Source of the DNA: Quercus robur
Taxonomy: Eukaryota > Streptophyta > Magnoliopsida > Fagales > Fagaceae
Assembly: GCF_932294415.1 (NCBI RefSeq)
Contig: NC_065542.1
Coordinates: 48,635,942-48,699,941 of the forward strand
DNA: 64,000 nt
Direction: 5' to 3'
Below are positions 1 through 13,837 of this stretch, in pieces. Each line of letters starts with the position of its first letter. Within the stretch, counting starts at the first letter, position 1. The translations under genes were made by a program, and so were the position numbers. The notes under the pieces are model-generated. The model saw only the letters and a list, made by a program, of their open reading frames with translations. It was not told where the DNA came from and did no database searches.

Positions 1-765
1 TAAGATGAGGGTGTGTATGTTCACATCCACAGGCTCACACAGAAATTTTCTTAAAGAACAATGTGCATTATAATTGTTTCAGGTATAAATGAAATGAAGG
101 CAATAGTATTCCGAATTTAATCAAACGTTAATTATCATTATTTTAGGTTTTTCTTTAATAATATTTTTGCTGTCATAATCCATATTTCATGTGTTCTTAT
201 TAGTGGGTACAAATATTGGAGATATAATGCAAAAATTCTATTATTCTAGAATTTAAATACATTATTCAATCTGCTTGATACATTTTTATATATTATCAAA
301 ATTTGTGTGAATATGCAACAATTTATGGTTTATGGTGTTAAGCGTTCATTGCTTGATAGTTTGAGAGGCATGTCTTGCCATGATTGAAAGTGTCATTCAG
401 AACTGAGAGTTTGCCATTTGAATTCCTACTAATGAGTTTTTCTTCAACCTGCTTCTTTGTCTCATTTTTTGTTTATATAATATTTGAAAGCATACAGATG
501 AGGATAATGGTTTGTGATGTTATGTTGTCGTCCATATACTTGAGCTATAGGTCTTATTAAAAAACAAGAAATTGTTATATAATCAGACCACAGATTTCTC
601 CAGGGTCTCATTACCTTCCTAACTGTGCATCTTCAATATATACCTTATTACCTGCTTGGGATGATGCAAATTTGAATTTTGTGTCTTACTTCTAACTTTT
701 TTTTTGGCTGAATGTCTTATATTTTTTACTAATCATTTCTTTCCAAACAATGGGCTTAAATGCAG
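1..765 (+). other. Intronic sequence upstream of the fimbrin exons
   Basis: No coding exon is seen here. The stretch is AT-rich and ends in a pyrimidine tract and tgcag acceptor directly before the recognisable fimbrin exon, so it is read as intron of the same gene. The preceding exon should lie left of the window. Confidence 0.5.
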
Positions 766-1722
766 ATGAAGCGAAAAAGATGAATGCCACCTACATCATT
801 AGTATTGCAAGGAAGCTTGGATGTTCGATATTTTTGCTTCCTGAAGACATAACTGAGGTACTTTTGGAATCATGTACATGAGTTTATTTTGTTCATGTAC
901 TTCGTGTGCATGTAGTAGTCTATTAGACATGTCATTACAGCCTAATAGGCATCATCATATATATATAATAGAAGTTTGGCAGGATAGGCCTCAGATTGGA
1001 TTCTTCTTTTCTGGACTATGGGGTTGGATATATCATGGAAATAGAACCACTCCCTTATGTTTTACCAAGCAATCAAGTTGGGGCATGCTGTTACATATGG
1101 CAGCTCAGTGTGCATTTGTATCTGCTTTATCAATGCCAGTTTCACACAAACACACATACTGTCACATAGAACACCAGACAGATATTTATCATCACACTCT
1201 TAACATTTGATATTTCACGGGAGGTGTTTTGCAGTGCTGACTATCCACTCCTTGATTCATTTGTGGGATGTTATCACAGTTACCTTCCCACTTGAGGGAA
1301 GTAATAGTTTCTGAGGTTTTCACTCACTCCGTTGAGGGGTTGGCAGGCTTTTTAAGTACAAAAACTGTGAAAACACTAAGCAGTCATAAAGTCTTTGATG
1401 TGCAACTTGGTTTTTCTCTCTCATTTAATCCTAGTTTTGCGATTTAACTTAATGCTAATAACAACTCAGTTGGCACCTCCTAGTTTTAAGTAAATATGTA
1501 ATGATAATAATAATAATATGGTGGAACTTTTTTCAGGTGAATCAAAAGATGATCCTTACATTAACGGCAAGTATTATGTATTGGTTCTTAAAACAACCAG
1601 TGGAAGAAAGGCCATCTGGAACTTCAGATAGTGAAAGTGGAAGCCAATCAGAGACAATATCAAATTCCACAATAGATGATTCTGCTTCGGAATCATCAAT
1701 AGAGGAGAATGGGAATATGTAA
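766..1722 (+). CDS. FIM: Fimbrin (plastin-type actin-bundling protein), last two exons
   Basis: Partial gene; the 5' part lies outside the window. Exon 766-857 follows a tgcag acceptor and encodes the stretch [20 protein letters not shown] plus EDITE, the end of the fourth calponin-homology domain. It ends at a gt donor in phase 0. The last exon runs 1537-1722 after a tttcag acceptor. It begins [16 protein letters not shown], the closing helix of that domain, and continues into a Ser/Glu-rich acidic tail ([20 protein letters not shown]) before the stop. Plant fimbrins bundle actin filaments through two actin-binding domains of paired CH repeats and usually carry such a variable tail. The intron is 679 bp and holds a spurious open frame. 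Which fimbrin paralogue this is cannot be decided from the fragment. Confidence 0.93.
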
Positions 1723-2384
1723 ATATGTGATGACTGAAAAAACTTTTTTCTGAAGTTTTGAATTACTTCCCCCTCCATTATCTTTTGTTCCATTTGATTG
1801 AAAAGATTAGTGAATGACAATGTAATAGTATGAGCGATTTAGAGTGCCTTTAGATGCATTTTGCTGTTTATTTATTTATTGGAAGTACTGTAGAAAAGAA
1901 GGAGATTTTTTTTTTTTTTTTTTTGTTCTTTTGGGTGTGGGAGCCGCTCAAAAAGCCCAAAAATCTTACTATTTGGGTGGCTTGCTAACCACATATTGCA
2001 AAACTAGCTGCTGATGTGAATAGTTTTTTATTTTTTTATTTTATTAAATGAATACTAATATGTATGATGGTATTAACTATTGACACTTTTGGTAGACGCA
2101 TGTGTTGGGAAACTCTATTTTTTTGAGAAAAAGTTAATAATTTGTATTTATTATAATTTGAGAATAATACATTTTTCAATCACAAAGAAACTTGGGGGTA
2201 CGATGAATATTATGGGTTCATAACAAAACAGAACATATATTTATGGTAATACAAATGATGAAATCTCATAAAAGAGGACACACAACCTTCAATGTCTCTT
2301 AACTCCATACATACTCATTGCATTACATGCATAACTACTAGAATCCTAAACTATCCTTCATGGTAACTAATTAAAAGACCGCCA
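1723..2384. other. Fimbrin 3' UTR and intergenic spacer
   Basis: The first 150-200 bases are probably the fimbrin 3' UTR. A T18 tract begins near 1905. No further gene is seen before the convergent minus-strand frame that ends at 2385. Confidence 0.5.
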
Positions 2385-3119
2385 CTACCTATAGGAACAT
2401 CTCAACAACTTGGATCCAATCTCATAGGCAAGGAAAGCTTCAACAGTAGCATACATAATTAGATCCTTTGAAAGTAGAGGATCCCCATACGCATCATCTT
2501 TATCGCTCCACCATGTCGTCTTCTTTGGCTTTACAAAATGCATGTGTTCACTCAATACCAGTTTGGCTAAATCTGCTAAGTTGGACCCACTGACATTGTT
2601 TCCCTTCAAACTCTTTTCCGCTTCAGCCAGTTTTCGAAGCTCCACCGGATTCTTTATGATCACACCCGTCTCTCTTTCGAGCTTCTCTGCCACCTCTTTG
2701 ATCCCAACACCAACCACAGTGGTGTATTTATCATAAAGAAAGCCCTTCAGAACTTTGTGCTTGATATTGTTCATGAAACCGTGTCTGGAATAATTAACAT
2801 CATCAAGGTTATAGAGAATGCAGTGACTCCCAACGCATAGCTGCAACAATTGAAATGGATCATCTTTCGCCTTCCCTGTGTAGTTGTAGAGACCTCCTCC
2901 ATAGCAGTGGCTGGTATCAGCACACAGGCCAACAACAAGATTCGTTTTCTTGCCATATATTTCTCGTATCTCGCCTATACAGAAACTGAGATGATCCTCA
3001 TCTTGAACAACCCATGTGGTGTTTATCATGAATTCTTCACCAATGTTAACTACGTATGTGTGCCAGATTTTCTTGTCCATCTTAACGCTAATCTCCATTG
3101 GTGCTTTCTTCTTGGCCAT
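2385..3119 (-). CDS. 3'-5' exonuclease-domain-like protein, probably catalytically dead
   Basis: Intronless 244-residue frame. The first ATG is at 3117-3119 in a good context (accATGGcc); the open frame extends upstream but has no ATG there. It resembles plant Werner-type 3'-5' exonuclease-like proteins of the DnaQ/RNase H fold: VVGLCADTSH (62-71) sits at Exo I, FQLLQLCVGSHC (89-100) follows, VVGVGIKEVAEKL (135-147) is Exo II, and YATVEAFLAYEIG (223-235) is Exo III. Active members have D-x-E in Exo I and Asp in Exo II and III. Here Exo I reads C-A-D, Exo II has Val/Glu and Exo III has Glu; only the Exo III Tyr is kept. The fold assignment is fairly secure. Loss of nuclease activity is inference. 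A TATA-like ctatatatat lies about 130 bases upstream. It could be a young retained pseudogene, but no internal stop or frameshift is present. Confidence 0.7.
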   Translation of the reverse strand: MAKKKAPMEISVKMDKKIWHTYVVNIGEEFMINTTWVVQDEDHLSFCIGEIREIYGKKTNLVVGLCADTSHCYGGGLYNYTGKAKDDPFQLLQLCVGSHCILYNLDDVNYSRHGFMNNIKHKVLKGFLYDKYTTVVGVGIKEVAEKLERETGVIIKNPVELRKLAEAEKSLKGNNVSGSNLADLAKLVLSEHMHFVKPKKTTWWSDKDDAYGDPLLSKDLIMYATVEAFLAYEIGSKLLRCSYR

Positions 3120-3249
3120 GGTGCTGCTAGAGCCTTTGTGTTTTTTGTGCTTTTGTATTGCTTCGTTTACGCACAAGAGATTGATCGTCCTACTAATAAC
3201 AAAACGCTATTTTTCTTTATGATGGGTTTCAGGTTTGTACGTGCTAATA

Positions 3250-3260
3250 TATATAGAAAG
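3250..3260 (-). promoter_or_regulatory. TATA-like element upstream of the exonuclease-like gene
   Basis: Read on the minus strand, ctatatatat lies about 130 bases upstream of the chosen ATG. A short leader would fit, but the transcription start is unknown. Confidence 0.35.
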
Positions 3261-3680
3261 AGAAGTCGGTTCAGAGAAAAGTCGGTTTACAATCTCTTTG
3301 TCGAGTTGGACTAGGGTTTTTATTTTGGGTTGTCAATTACTATTAGGATTGTAAATCCTATCGTAAGTCTTTGAGTGTGAACCGCTATCGTTGGCTGGAA
3401 GAAGAGTTCTAATTTAACCTTTAACAAACACCATACATATCAATATTATTCCTTGTAACTTTTGGAAAAAATCTGCAGAAGAGTAAGAAAATTAATGAAA
3501 GAATCAATTGCCTCTTACCGTCTTACGAGACTCAGAACTATTTTACATGAAATAATCATGGACGTTTGTATGGAATGGCAGGAACAGAACATGCATTGAG
3601 AAGACTAACCCAAATTTGGTAGCCTCCTCTCTCTAGTGCAATCGCCTTGGACACTTTTGTTGTTTATGCAACTTTGAAAC

Positions 3681-4506
3681 CAGTAGCGGCTCTAAGAATT
3701 TTTTTTAGAGTGGTCATTAAAAAAACTTAAATTTAATGAAATTAAAAAAAAAACTTAAATATATTGACATTAAAAAAAAGAAAAAGAAAAAAAAAACACG
3801 CAAATACATAGAGTTTTAAAATTTCCATTCACAAACTTTCATATTTTGAAATCGCTGTATGATAGCTTTACCATCAACGTTATTAGTTACATCGTTTTCA
3901 ATTAAGACAACCAAGCAATCATTAAACTACCACTTTCCCATTCAATCACTGACATATTGAATAAATAAGTGATAATATAAAAAATACCTATATAAAAAAA
4001 AAAGTAACAATATAAACAAAATGCATTTAAAAAAAAAAATGTTTCACATAGATCCAACAAATTCAATTAAAAATTAAAGCAAGCACTAACAAACTAGCTA
4101 TTTGAAAAATGTGCATTTTTTTTAAATAGCAATTTAAAAATATGCCCTTTAGAAATAACATTTTTGCAACACTTTTACAACAAAACCTAGATAGTAAGTT
4201 TTTATTGGTTTTAATTTGAATTTACTATTGAAATTATTTTTTTGTCCACCAGTAACAACCTGCTGCTTCGTAAGTGTTGTGAAAATGTTATGAATATAGC
4301 ATTTCTGGCAATTTTTTGTTCAATATTCAACGAACTAAAATTTTGAAGAGGTTGAATTGTATTTTTAATGAGCTCAAATTTTTATTTAAGGTGGTCAATG
4401 ACTCACATTAATTTCAATTTCAATTTTTTAAAAGATATATTTAAAAAAAAAATTCAGGTTAGGGTGGTCATGTGACCATCTTGCGTAACACTTGGTGCCG
4501 CCCCTA
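3681..4506. mobile_element. Non-autonomous hAT-like transposon with perfect 8-bp target duplication
   Basis: The 826-bp element is flanked on both sides by tttgaaac (3673-3680 and 4507-4514). Its ends form short imperfect inverted repeats: cagtagcggctct on the left, and taggggcggcacc when the right end is reverse-complemented. An 8-bp duplication and (C/T)AG-starting ends are typical of hAT transposons. There is no open reading frame for a transposase, and the interior is A/T-rich. A second small inverted-repeat element appears nested at about 4143-4311. Confidence 0.8.
4143..4311. mobile_element. MITE nested inside the hAT-like element
   Basis: Imperfect inverted ends: tgccctttagaaataaca on the left against tgccagaaatgctatatt, the reverse complement of the right end. 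Both ends continue into related acatttt-caacactt sequence. The motif taacaacctg and the gtgaaaat-type ends are shared with the element at 21381-21540, so both probably belong to one local MITE family. Its target duplication was not resolved. Confidence 0.5.
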
Positions 4507-4945
4507 TTTGAAACTCAGCACTTGAATATATTAGTTACTAATCCGTGCGATACACAAAAAAGCTATTGAGTATGAATTATTATTTACTATTTGTTTATTT
4601 ATTACAATCATCATTTGATTATAGTTTAACATGAAAACTAAATATTGTAATTTATTTATGAACGAATGTTGCATATTAGGATTCCAATCTCAAATATCCC
4701 TATCTTTGATATGAAACATTCAATTGCTAAGTGTATGTTTGGTTCCAAATTAAAAAGCCAGTTTATTTTACTATTCAGCTTATTTTTGCTACTATTCATG
4801 GGTCCCGTTGTACTTTTTGATTCTATTCATGGGTCCCACTATACTATTTCAACTAATCTTTATCTTTATTTACATTACTTTTAGCAAAAAGTTTTTAGTT
4901 TCAACAAAATAAGCAAATCCCAAGCAGACCTTAAATGGAAAATAA

Positions 4946-4975
4946 ATTACATAAATCTCTATCATTAGAAATCTT
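4946..4975 (+). repeat. 30-bp direct repeat, left copy
   Basis: Begins attacataaatctct. It matches 5570-5599 with a single mismatch and flanks the LTR-like block between them. Confidence 0.8.
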
Positions 4976-5569
4976 GTGTAGTAGCCTCAATTGATGGTGT
5001 ACGGTCCTGGACCTATTACCCTTGGCCCAATATCAATAAGTCCAAACAATATGAATAGACCATTGTACTTAGAGGGCGGTCCACCTTGCGCGGTAGATCA
5101 GGCTTGTAGTCGTGTTGACCTTAAATCTAGTTCTATTTGAACTCGGTCCGAGGAACCTTGGTAGTGCTTTGGGTAATATCATTGCCGAGCAACGTTCAAT
5201 GTCTAGCGCAAGTTCCAAAACTCCCATTTCCAAAGTGGGGCTCTCTTTTGTCAGGAATAATCTAAGTGGGCCCCTTTCACATGAGTTATGGAAAAGGCAA
5301 TCATTAGTGGTCCACTGAGGCGAGGCTATAAATAGGAGAACGACATGAGAGCAAGGGGTTAGACAGTAGAGAGGGAGGATTAGAAAAGAAACTGAGTAGA
5401 AGGAAAAGGAGAAACAGGAAGGTGTTCGGTCAATGAGATTAGCCACTCTGATGGGCCTTTAGTCTACCTATTCAGGAGCTTCCCATTGTAGGATACTCAA
5501 AAACCCCATCAAAACAAGTAAATTGTGAGCCCAATTACTAGACAGGGAATTGGGCACTCACATATGGCT
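4976..5569 (+). mobile_element. Solo-LTR-like block between 30-bp direct repeats
   Basis: About 590 bases, higher in GC than the surroundings. The block has a TATA-type ctataaatagg near 5325, a possible LTR start tgatggtgtacgg near 4992 and a CA-type end (gggcactcaca) near 5561. No coding capacity is seen. Promoter plus TG...CA boundaries suggest a solo LTR or a small terminal-repeat retrotransposon. However, the flanking duplication is 30 bp rather than the usual 4-6 bp, so the boundaries are uncertain. Confidence 0.5.
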
Positions 5570-5599
5570 ATTACATAAATCTCCATCATTAGAAATCTT
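5570..5599 (+). repeat. 30-bp direct repeat, right copy
   Basis: Matches 4946-4975 at 29 of 30 positions (c for t inside ctccatc). It marks the right edge of the inserted or duplicated block. Confidence 0.8.
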
Positions 5600-5686
5600 C
5601 ACTTTCTTTTCAGGAATATTTTTTTTTTTCTGCTGCTAATAAAGTTTGGAACATTAGGATTTTCTTCGTAAGAACTAACTTCAACA

Positions 5687-5737
5687 AGTAAACATTTTGG
5701 AACTTTCTCAAAAAAAAAAAAGTAAACATTTTGGAAC
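5687..5737 (-). repeat. Micro-insertion with 17-bp duplication
   Basis: agtaaacattttggaac occurs at 5687-5703 and again at 5721-5737. Between the copies lie 17 bases, tttctc followed by eleven A. An A-tail inside a 17-bp duplication is what target-primed reverse transcription leaves, here with almost nothing of the source copied. Confidence 0.7.
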
Positions 5738-6718
5738 AAACAAATCATGTGCGAAAAAAAAGGGGAGAATATGCTACTACTTCTATATTGCAGATGCCAA
5801 TATGTGCTTCCTTATGTTAAAGAAACACCCGGATTTCGCTTTGTGAAAGAAAATCATACTGTAAATTACTAAAGGAGGATTTGTTATCAACTTATCATGA
5901 GCAATGTGAAACACATTTAACTTTAAACTAAACGATGGGGAAAAAAAATTCTTGTCATGCGTAAAGTGTAAGATACCGCGAAGAATTTTATTGCTAATAA
6001 TGTAGAATGATAAGTCTTATGATTACCATCTCAAAAGACAAGCAAAAGAATAGACATGGGTTTTTCTACAAAATTTTGGGGTTATTAGCGAAGTACTGAG
6101 TAGTAAAATCTTGGAGAAACTACTAAAACTCGTGTGAATGGTGCAAATGATTAGATATAGTTAAGATCAAGCACTCACTTCCTCATTCATTAAACTAGCT
6201 TTTATATTAATTTTATAAATGAAAATGTTTATTTTCAAACTATTGGATGTCAATTTTGAAAATCTAATTGTTGGATTGCATATTCTTATTATATCTTCTA
6301 TATTAGCAAAATTTCAAGAAAAAAAAAATTAATAGTTATGTCATTAATTAAATGTTTAAATTTAAAATTTTTGGGATCTAAAATTATGGATAAAAATAAG
6401 TTTATTGATTGAATATATCCGATTTGATCGAAATTTGACATGTGTATTAAAAACATAGAAACCATGCAATCTAATGGTTAGAGTTTCAAATTTCCCATCC
6501 AATAAAAATATGTAAAAGGTTGAGGTTTGCATCTTAGGAAAACATAATAATATTTTTTTTCTTTCTAAAACCTAAATTTTGAGAGAGAGAGAGAGGATTG
6601 TGTGAAGTGTGAGGAGGAGAAATCCTAAAATTCATCTATTTATAAATACTAAAAACGATTCAAGAAAATTGCTATTATTTATTATATAGAGAATTGTTGT
6701 ATTATTACTATTATTATT
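5738..6718. other. AT-rich intergenic spacer
   Basis: No gene is recognised. Positions roughly 6230-6510 resemble, in inverted orientation, the stretch at about 21770-22025, so an old dispersed repeat is likely. A (ga)n tract lies near 6582-6595. Confidence 0.4.
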
Positions 6719-7187
6719 GTGGGAGGACTGAGTGGTAGTGGTACATTCATTATTAGGCCAAAGGCTTATAAGGCATGAGTGAGAGGTGTCTTTCCCCGAT
6801 GTGAGATTGAGCAAATCTTTGAGGACTAAGGCTCAACGCTATTTCGAAAAAGGACAATACCTGATTGGGGGCTGAGACGACAGTCCTCTCACAAAAAGGC
6901 ACCTTTTGGGGTTTAAGGGGAAATTCCCACCTTCCCCCTTCAGACTGCCAATGAGGTCTTACGTGAAGGAGTGCACTACCATAGCATGAGGTAGCAGTTT
7001 TTGAAACTTACCACTACTACACATGTGTAGTAGTGGTACATTCATCCTTAAGCTAAAGGCTTATAAGGTATGAGTGAGAGGCGTCTCTTCCTGATATGGG
7101 ATTAAACAAATCTTTGAGGATTAAGACTTAATGTCATTTCCAAATAGGACAATACCTGATTGGAAACCGAGACGAAAGTCCTCCCAC
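6719..7187. mobile_element. 469-bp inverted-ended element with two internal monomers
   Basis: The ends gtgggaggact (6719-6729) and agtcctcccac (7177-7187) are a perfect 11-bp inverted repeat. Inside are two direct monomers of about 160 bp, near 6730-6893 and 7025-7187, sharing motifs such as aaggcttataagg, caaatctttgagga and aggacaatacctgattgg. The left monomer ends in agtcctctcac, a degenerate copy of the terminal repeat. The flanks are (att)n on both sides, so an apparent 9-bp attattatt duplication cannot be told from the microsatellite. No coding sequence. Confidence 0.55.
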
Positions 7188-7255
7188 AATTATTATTATT
7201 ATTATTATTATGTGTCGGTCTCTTTTAATTCATGACTAATTAAATTTGATTATAA

Positions 7256-7286
<31 letters not shown>

Positions 7287-7490
7287 TTTATAAAAAAAAG
7301 TTTGTAAATTCATTAGTTCAAGAAATAAGATTATTTATCATCTACACTCTTAGTGTAGTTGTCACTCTCTAAATACAAAGTACCTGTGAGATGGGAAGGG
7401 ACAAGAGAAGGGGTTCGAGCTACTGCAAGAGCAATTTGACGTTATTTCAACCATACTTCAAAGTTTTTTTTTTTATTTTATTTGGACCCA

Positions 7491-7542
7491 AATCCAATGT
7501 AACTTCATTGTAATAAAAAAAAAAAAAAAAATCCAATGTAAC
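7491..7542 (-). repeat. Micro-insertion with 13-bp duplication
   Basis: aatccaatgtaac at 7491-7503 recurs at 7530-7542. The insert reads ttcattgtaat followed by an A tract. The ttgtaat plus A-tail resembles the 3' end of plant SINE- or LINE-type transcripts. Confidence 0.65.
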
Positions 7543-7588
7543 AGCCATCATGCAATAGTAATTTAATTTCAATCATTGTATCATATTG

Positions 7589-7619
<31 letters not shown>

Positions 7620-7777
7620 GGAAGTCACTTTTAATCAGTTATTGGATCAGCTAATTTTTTAACCTTTCAATTTTAATCTATTTATTAAAAATATTTTTGA
7701 CTTTTACCTCCCAACACCCACCGACACAGAAATTAATATGGTGCAGAATCTGCAGATCCAATCCAAATTATTTAAGC

Positions 7778-7812
<35 letters not shown>

Positions 7813-7978
7813 CACCACAGAACAGACGGTGAGGTAAAAGTAAAACGGCAAAAACCAAAAGGCAGGCGTACCGCGAAAAAGCAGGGCAACCCTTCATTGG
7901 CCCTTACCCATCGGCGGCAACATCTGAGTAATTCAAAAATGTAAAAAAAACACTGTCCAATCAAACATGGCCAACTCA
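7543..7978. other. Upstream region of the alpha-tubulin gene
   Basis: Contains long A tracts near 7594-7619 and 7780-7809. No separate gene is credible: the lysine-rich open frame here is a product of the A tract. It probably contains the distal tubulin promoter. Confidence 0.4.
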
Positions 7979-7986
7979 TATATATA
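7979..7986 (+). promoter_or_regulatory. Candidate TATA box of the alpha-tubulin gene
   Basis: tatatata lies 229 bases upstream of the tubulin ATG. A second TATA-like stretch, catatatatagg, lies near 8023-8033. An A27-type tract at 8039-8066 would fall in the leader if transcription starts downstream of either box. Confidence 0.4.
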
Positions 7987-8039
7987 CAGTTTTTCGGTTC
8001 CCTTTTTGTTTTGTGAGTTGCCCATATATATAGGACACA

Positions 8040-8070
<31 letters not shown>

Positions 8071-8130
8071 GAACCAAACCATCTCTTTTGTTTTCAGCAC
8101 TCTTTCCTTAACAGGCCTGCGTCTTGATAA

Positions 8131-11387
<3,257 letters not shown>

Positions 11388-13075
11388 GAAGATTTAAATT
11401 TGTGCTGAGTAGTTAAATGGTTCGTTCAAAGTAGTTAAATGTTCTTTGTGATTTAGCTAGTATGAAGTTATTTTTTTCCTTGGCGTGTGCCTTCTAATGT
11501 TTGTGAGCAATAAAACTCAGTTGTTCCTATGTTATACCCAGTTTGTGTGAGGCTACTATACATGAAAATATGGTTTATTCTTAATTTTTATTGCTTTTAT
11601 TTCTTCCTTTTCTTTTTCTTAATTTGATTCTGAGTTCAATTCTTCTTGGGTGCCTTTTTAAATTAAATGGCTACTATTTTATGCCACATTTTGAACGCAC
11701 TGCAGCTTCTTCAGAAGAAATAGTGATTATGGAGATTGCATACACTTAGCTTATTTCTATCTCACTTTAAGCAATTAAGCAAATAAGTTACAGAAAACTA
11801 ATATGTTTTTTCTTATGTGATGGAAGCATGCACTGTAGCAATGAACTTTGGTGGCAAACCTCTGCAATTGAATGTACGATTTTACATACCACACCAGATT
11901 TCCATTATCCTCTGGTTGTGGTACTAGACTGCCCAAATTTTCACTTTGCTCTGATATTTGCGTGGTATGTCACATAATTGCAGTACTTGTCTCAATTAGG
12001 TGCCTATTTAGACTCGGGTTATCATATGTAATAAAGACCTTGTGTCTTTCAACATAATGGGAAGAAACCTATGCAGATGCAACAAGTTTGAAAGATTAAT
12101 GATTATGTTTTAAGGCTTATCATTCAGAAGTGCTTAGTCGGTGAAAGAAAATGTAGACTAAAAGATTTGTCAGTACATGGTTATCCAAAGCTCTCATTCA
12201 TGTTCCATTCTTCAGGTAAAAAACCAGCCAGTAGCTTTTATTTTCATTGCGTATATGTGCTATATAATGAAGTGCAAGTTCTATAAGTAAAAGTCACATG
12301 ATTCAGGGAATGGAAAACTATAAATAATTATAGCTAAGCTGAGAATATGCTAAAAAAATCACAGTAGAGATGCTTGAGCAGATAAAGCATAAATGTAGAC
12401 TTTATGTTCTTGCTAAGTCAGAGGCCCACCTGTTAAATATGGCATATTCTGAAGCCAAATGATGTTTGGTTTGAGGCACAAATTTTCATGCCTTTCCTTT
12501 GCATATCACACAAAAGAAATGAAACTTTGCCTCAGTATAAAAATCCTCAGCCATAAGAAGGGATCTGAAGGAGTCCAAAATAAGTGGAGCTACACGGACT
12601 TGACCTGATATTGAGTGCGAAGTAAGTTTCCATAAAGCAGCTGATTGAGTAAAATAAAATAGTAATTTGGTGCTACATGGCACGACACTCATGGTAGATT
12701 TGGTGCTGGGAACTAAACTTAAGCTAATGCCCCATAGTCAGTTCCAATGAGCTAAATAAAATAGTAACATTCTTCGAAGACCGTCTTTGTGAATTACCAA
12801 GCATATGAAGATATAATATTAAAACACTGGTTCCGCTAGTAGATTTCATTTTTACAATGCTTAATTACATGAAAGGCAAAAGGATCTTAACTTGTCGATT
12901 GTCTAGCAACTAAAATATGATTATTCAAGACATGGAGTAGACTAACACTATTAGTACAATGATTGACATAATCAAGCAAGAATTCCAGGACCATCTGAAA
13001 GGATTTCTGATTTTGAATCACCATTATTCTGAGATATTCTATTATATTTGGTCATTGAGCGAAGGAGTATAAGAA
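11388..13075. other. Tubulin 3' UTR and intergenic spacer
   Basis: The first 150 bases include the aataaaa polyadenylation signal near 11509. The rest has no recognisable gene. A stretch at about 11799-11940 is repeated in direct orientation at about 13838-14009, on the other side of the P450 fragment. Confidence 0.5.
11799..11940 (+). repeat. Dispersed direct repeat, copy 1 (flanks the P450 fragment)
   Basis: Shares with 13838-14009 a series of motifs in the same order: tgcactg-agc-atg, ctttggt-gcaaacct, caattgaatgta, ttttacat-ac, acaccagatttt-cattctc and actagactgc-caaatt. The copies have diverged with small indels. Confidence 0.6.
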
Positions 13076-13673
13076 TTAGCAACCAAATACAAACTTTTTT
13101 TTCCTTCGGACAACTGAACCAAACTTTTCAGTCATATCCAGGTCTTCTGGTCTCGTTCTCCCTGGAAGCTCCCAATCAAAATGGTACAGTAGTTGAACGA
13201 GAGGAAGTTCAATATTGGCTAGACCAAATGCTACTCCTGGACACATCCTGCTTCCTGCCCCAAAAGGGATATATTCAAGTTGAGTCCCATTGAATTCAAT
13301 TGAACTACAGGCAAACCTCTCTGGTATAAAACTCTCAGCATCGTGCCAACATGCAGAATCGATTCCAATAGCCCATGCATTAACAATAACTTTTGGTTTT
13401 GAGGGGTATCTCATATCCATCAATTTCACATGACTCTCTGCATTCTCTTGGGAGTATCAAAGGAAGATTAGGGTGTAACCTTAGAGTTCCTTTGATTACT
13501 GACTTTAAGTAACTCAGATTCTGAATATCTTTCTCATGGATTTTTTTCTTTCCCCTAAAGGCTTGTCTAATCTCTGCTTGTGCCTTCTCCAGCACTTTAG
13601 GTTGTCTCATCATTTCTGACATAGCCCACTCTACGGTGGTTGATGAAGTATCAGTTCCAGCAGCAAATATAAC
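13076..13673 (-). pseudogene. CYP71-like cytochrome P450, second exon only, frameshifted
   Basis: On the minus strand a ttccag acceptor at 13674-13680 precedes VIFAAGTDTSSTTVEW, the oxygen-binding I-helix that begins exon 2 of CYP71-clan genes. The frame runs through the K-helix, where VIKGTLRLHP has Gly in place of the invariant Glu of ExxR. It then reaches PLKTK, where one extra base in an AAAA run (plus-strand 13391-13394) shifts the frame. The second frame continues VIVNAWAIG and FGAGSRMCPG, an intact haem-binding loop with Cys, to a normal C-terminus. Total about 199 residues, matching a full exon 2 of a CYP71D-like enzyme. No exon 1 (membrane anchor and N-terminal half) is seen upstream within the 780 bases before the LRR gene. 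Missing half, ExxR loss and frameshift together make it a pseudogene. Confidence 0.88.
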
Positions 13674-13837
13674 CTGGAAAGATTCATAGATTGTTCTTAA
13701 GAAAAGGAAAAAGGAAAAAAAAATGATAATAACAAAAAGTCACTTTGCCACAACTAGAATATATTGTTCTTTGAACGAGTAGGATTTATAGTACAATACA
13801 AACCAAAATGACAGCCTTGATGTTGTTGATTCATAGT

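Noticed and set aside
872-1210. 112-residue open frame on the plus strand
   Set aside because: It lies inside the last fimbrin intron and has no recognisable domain.
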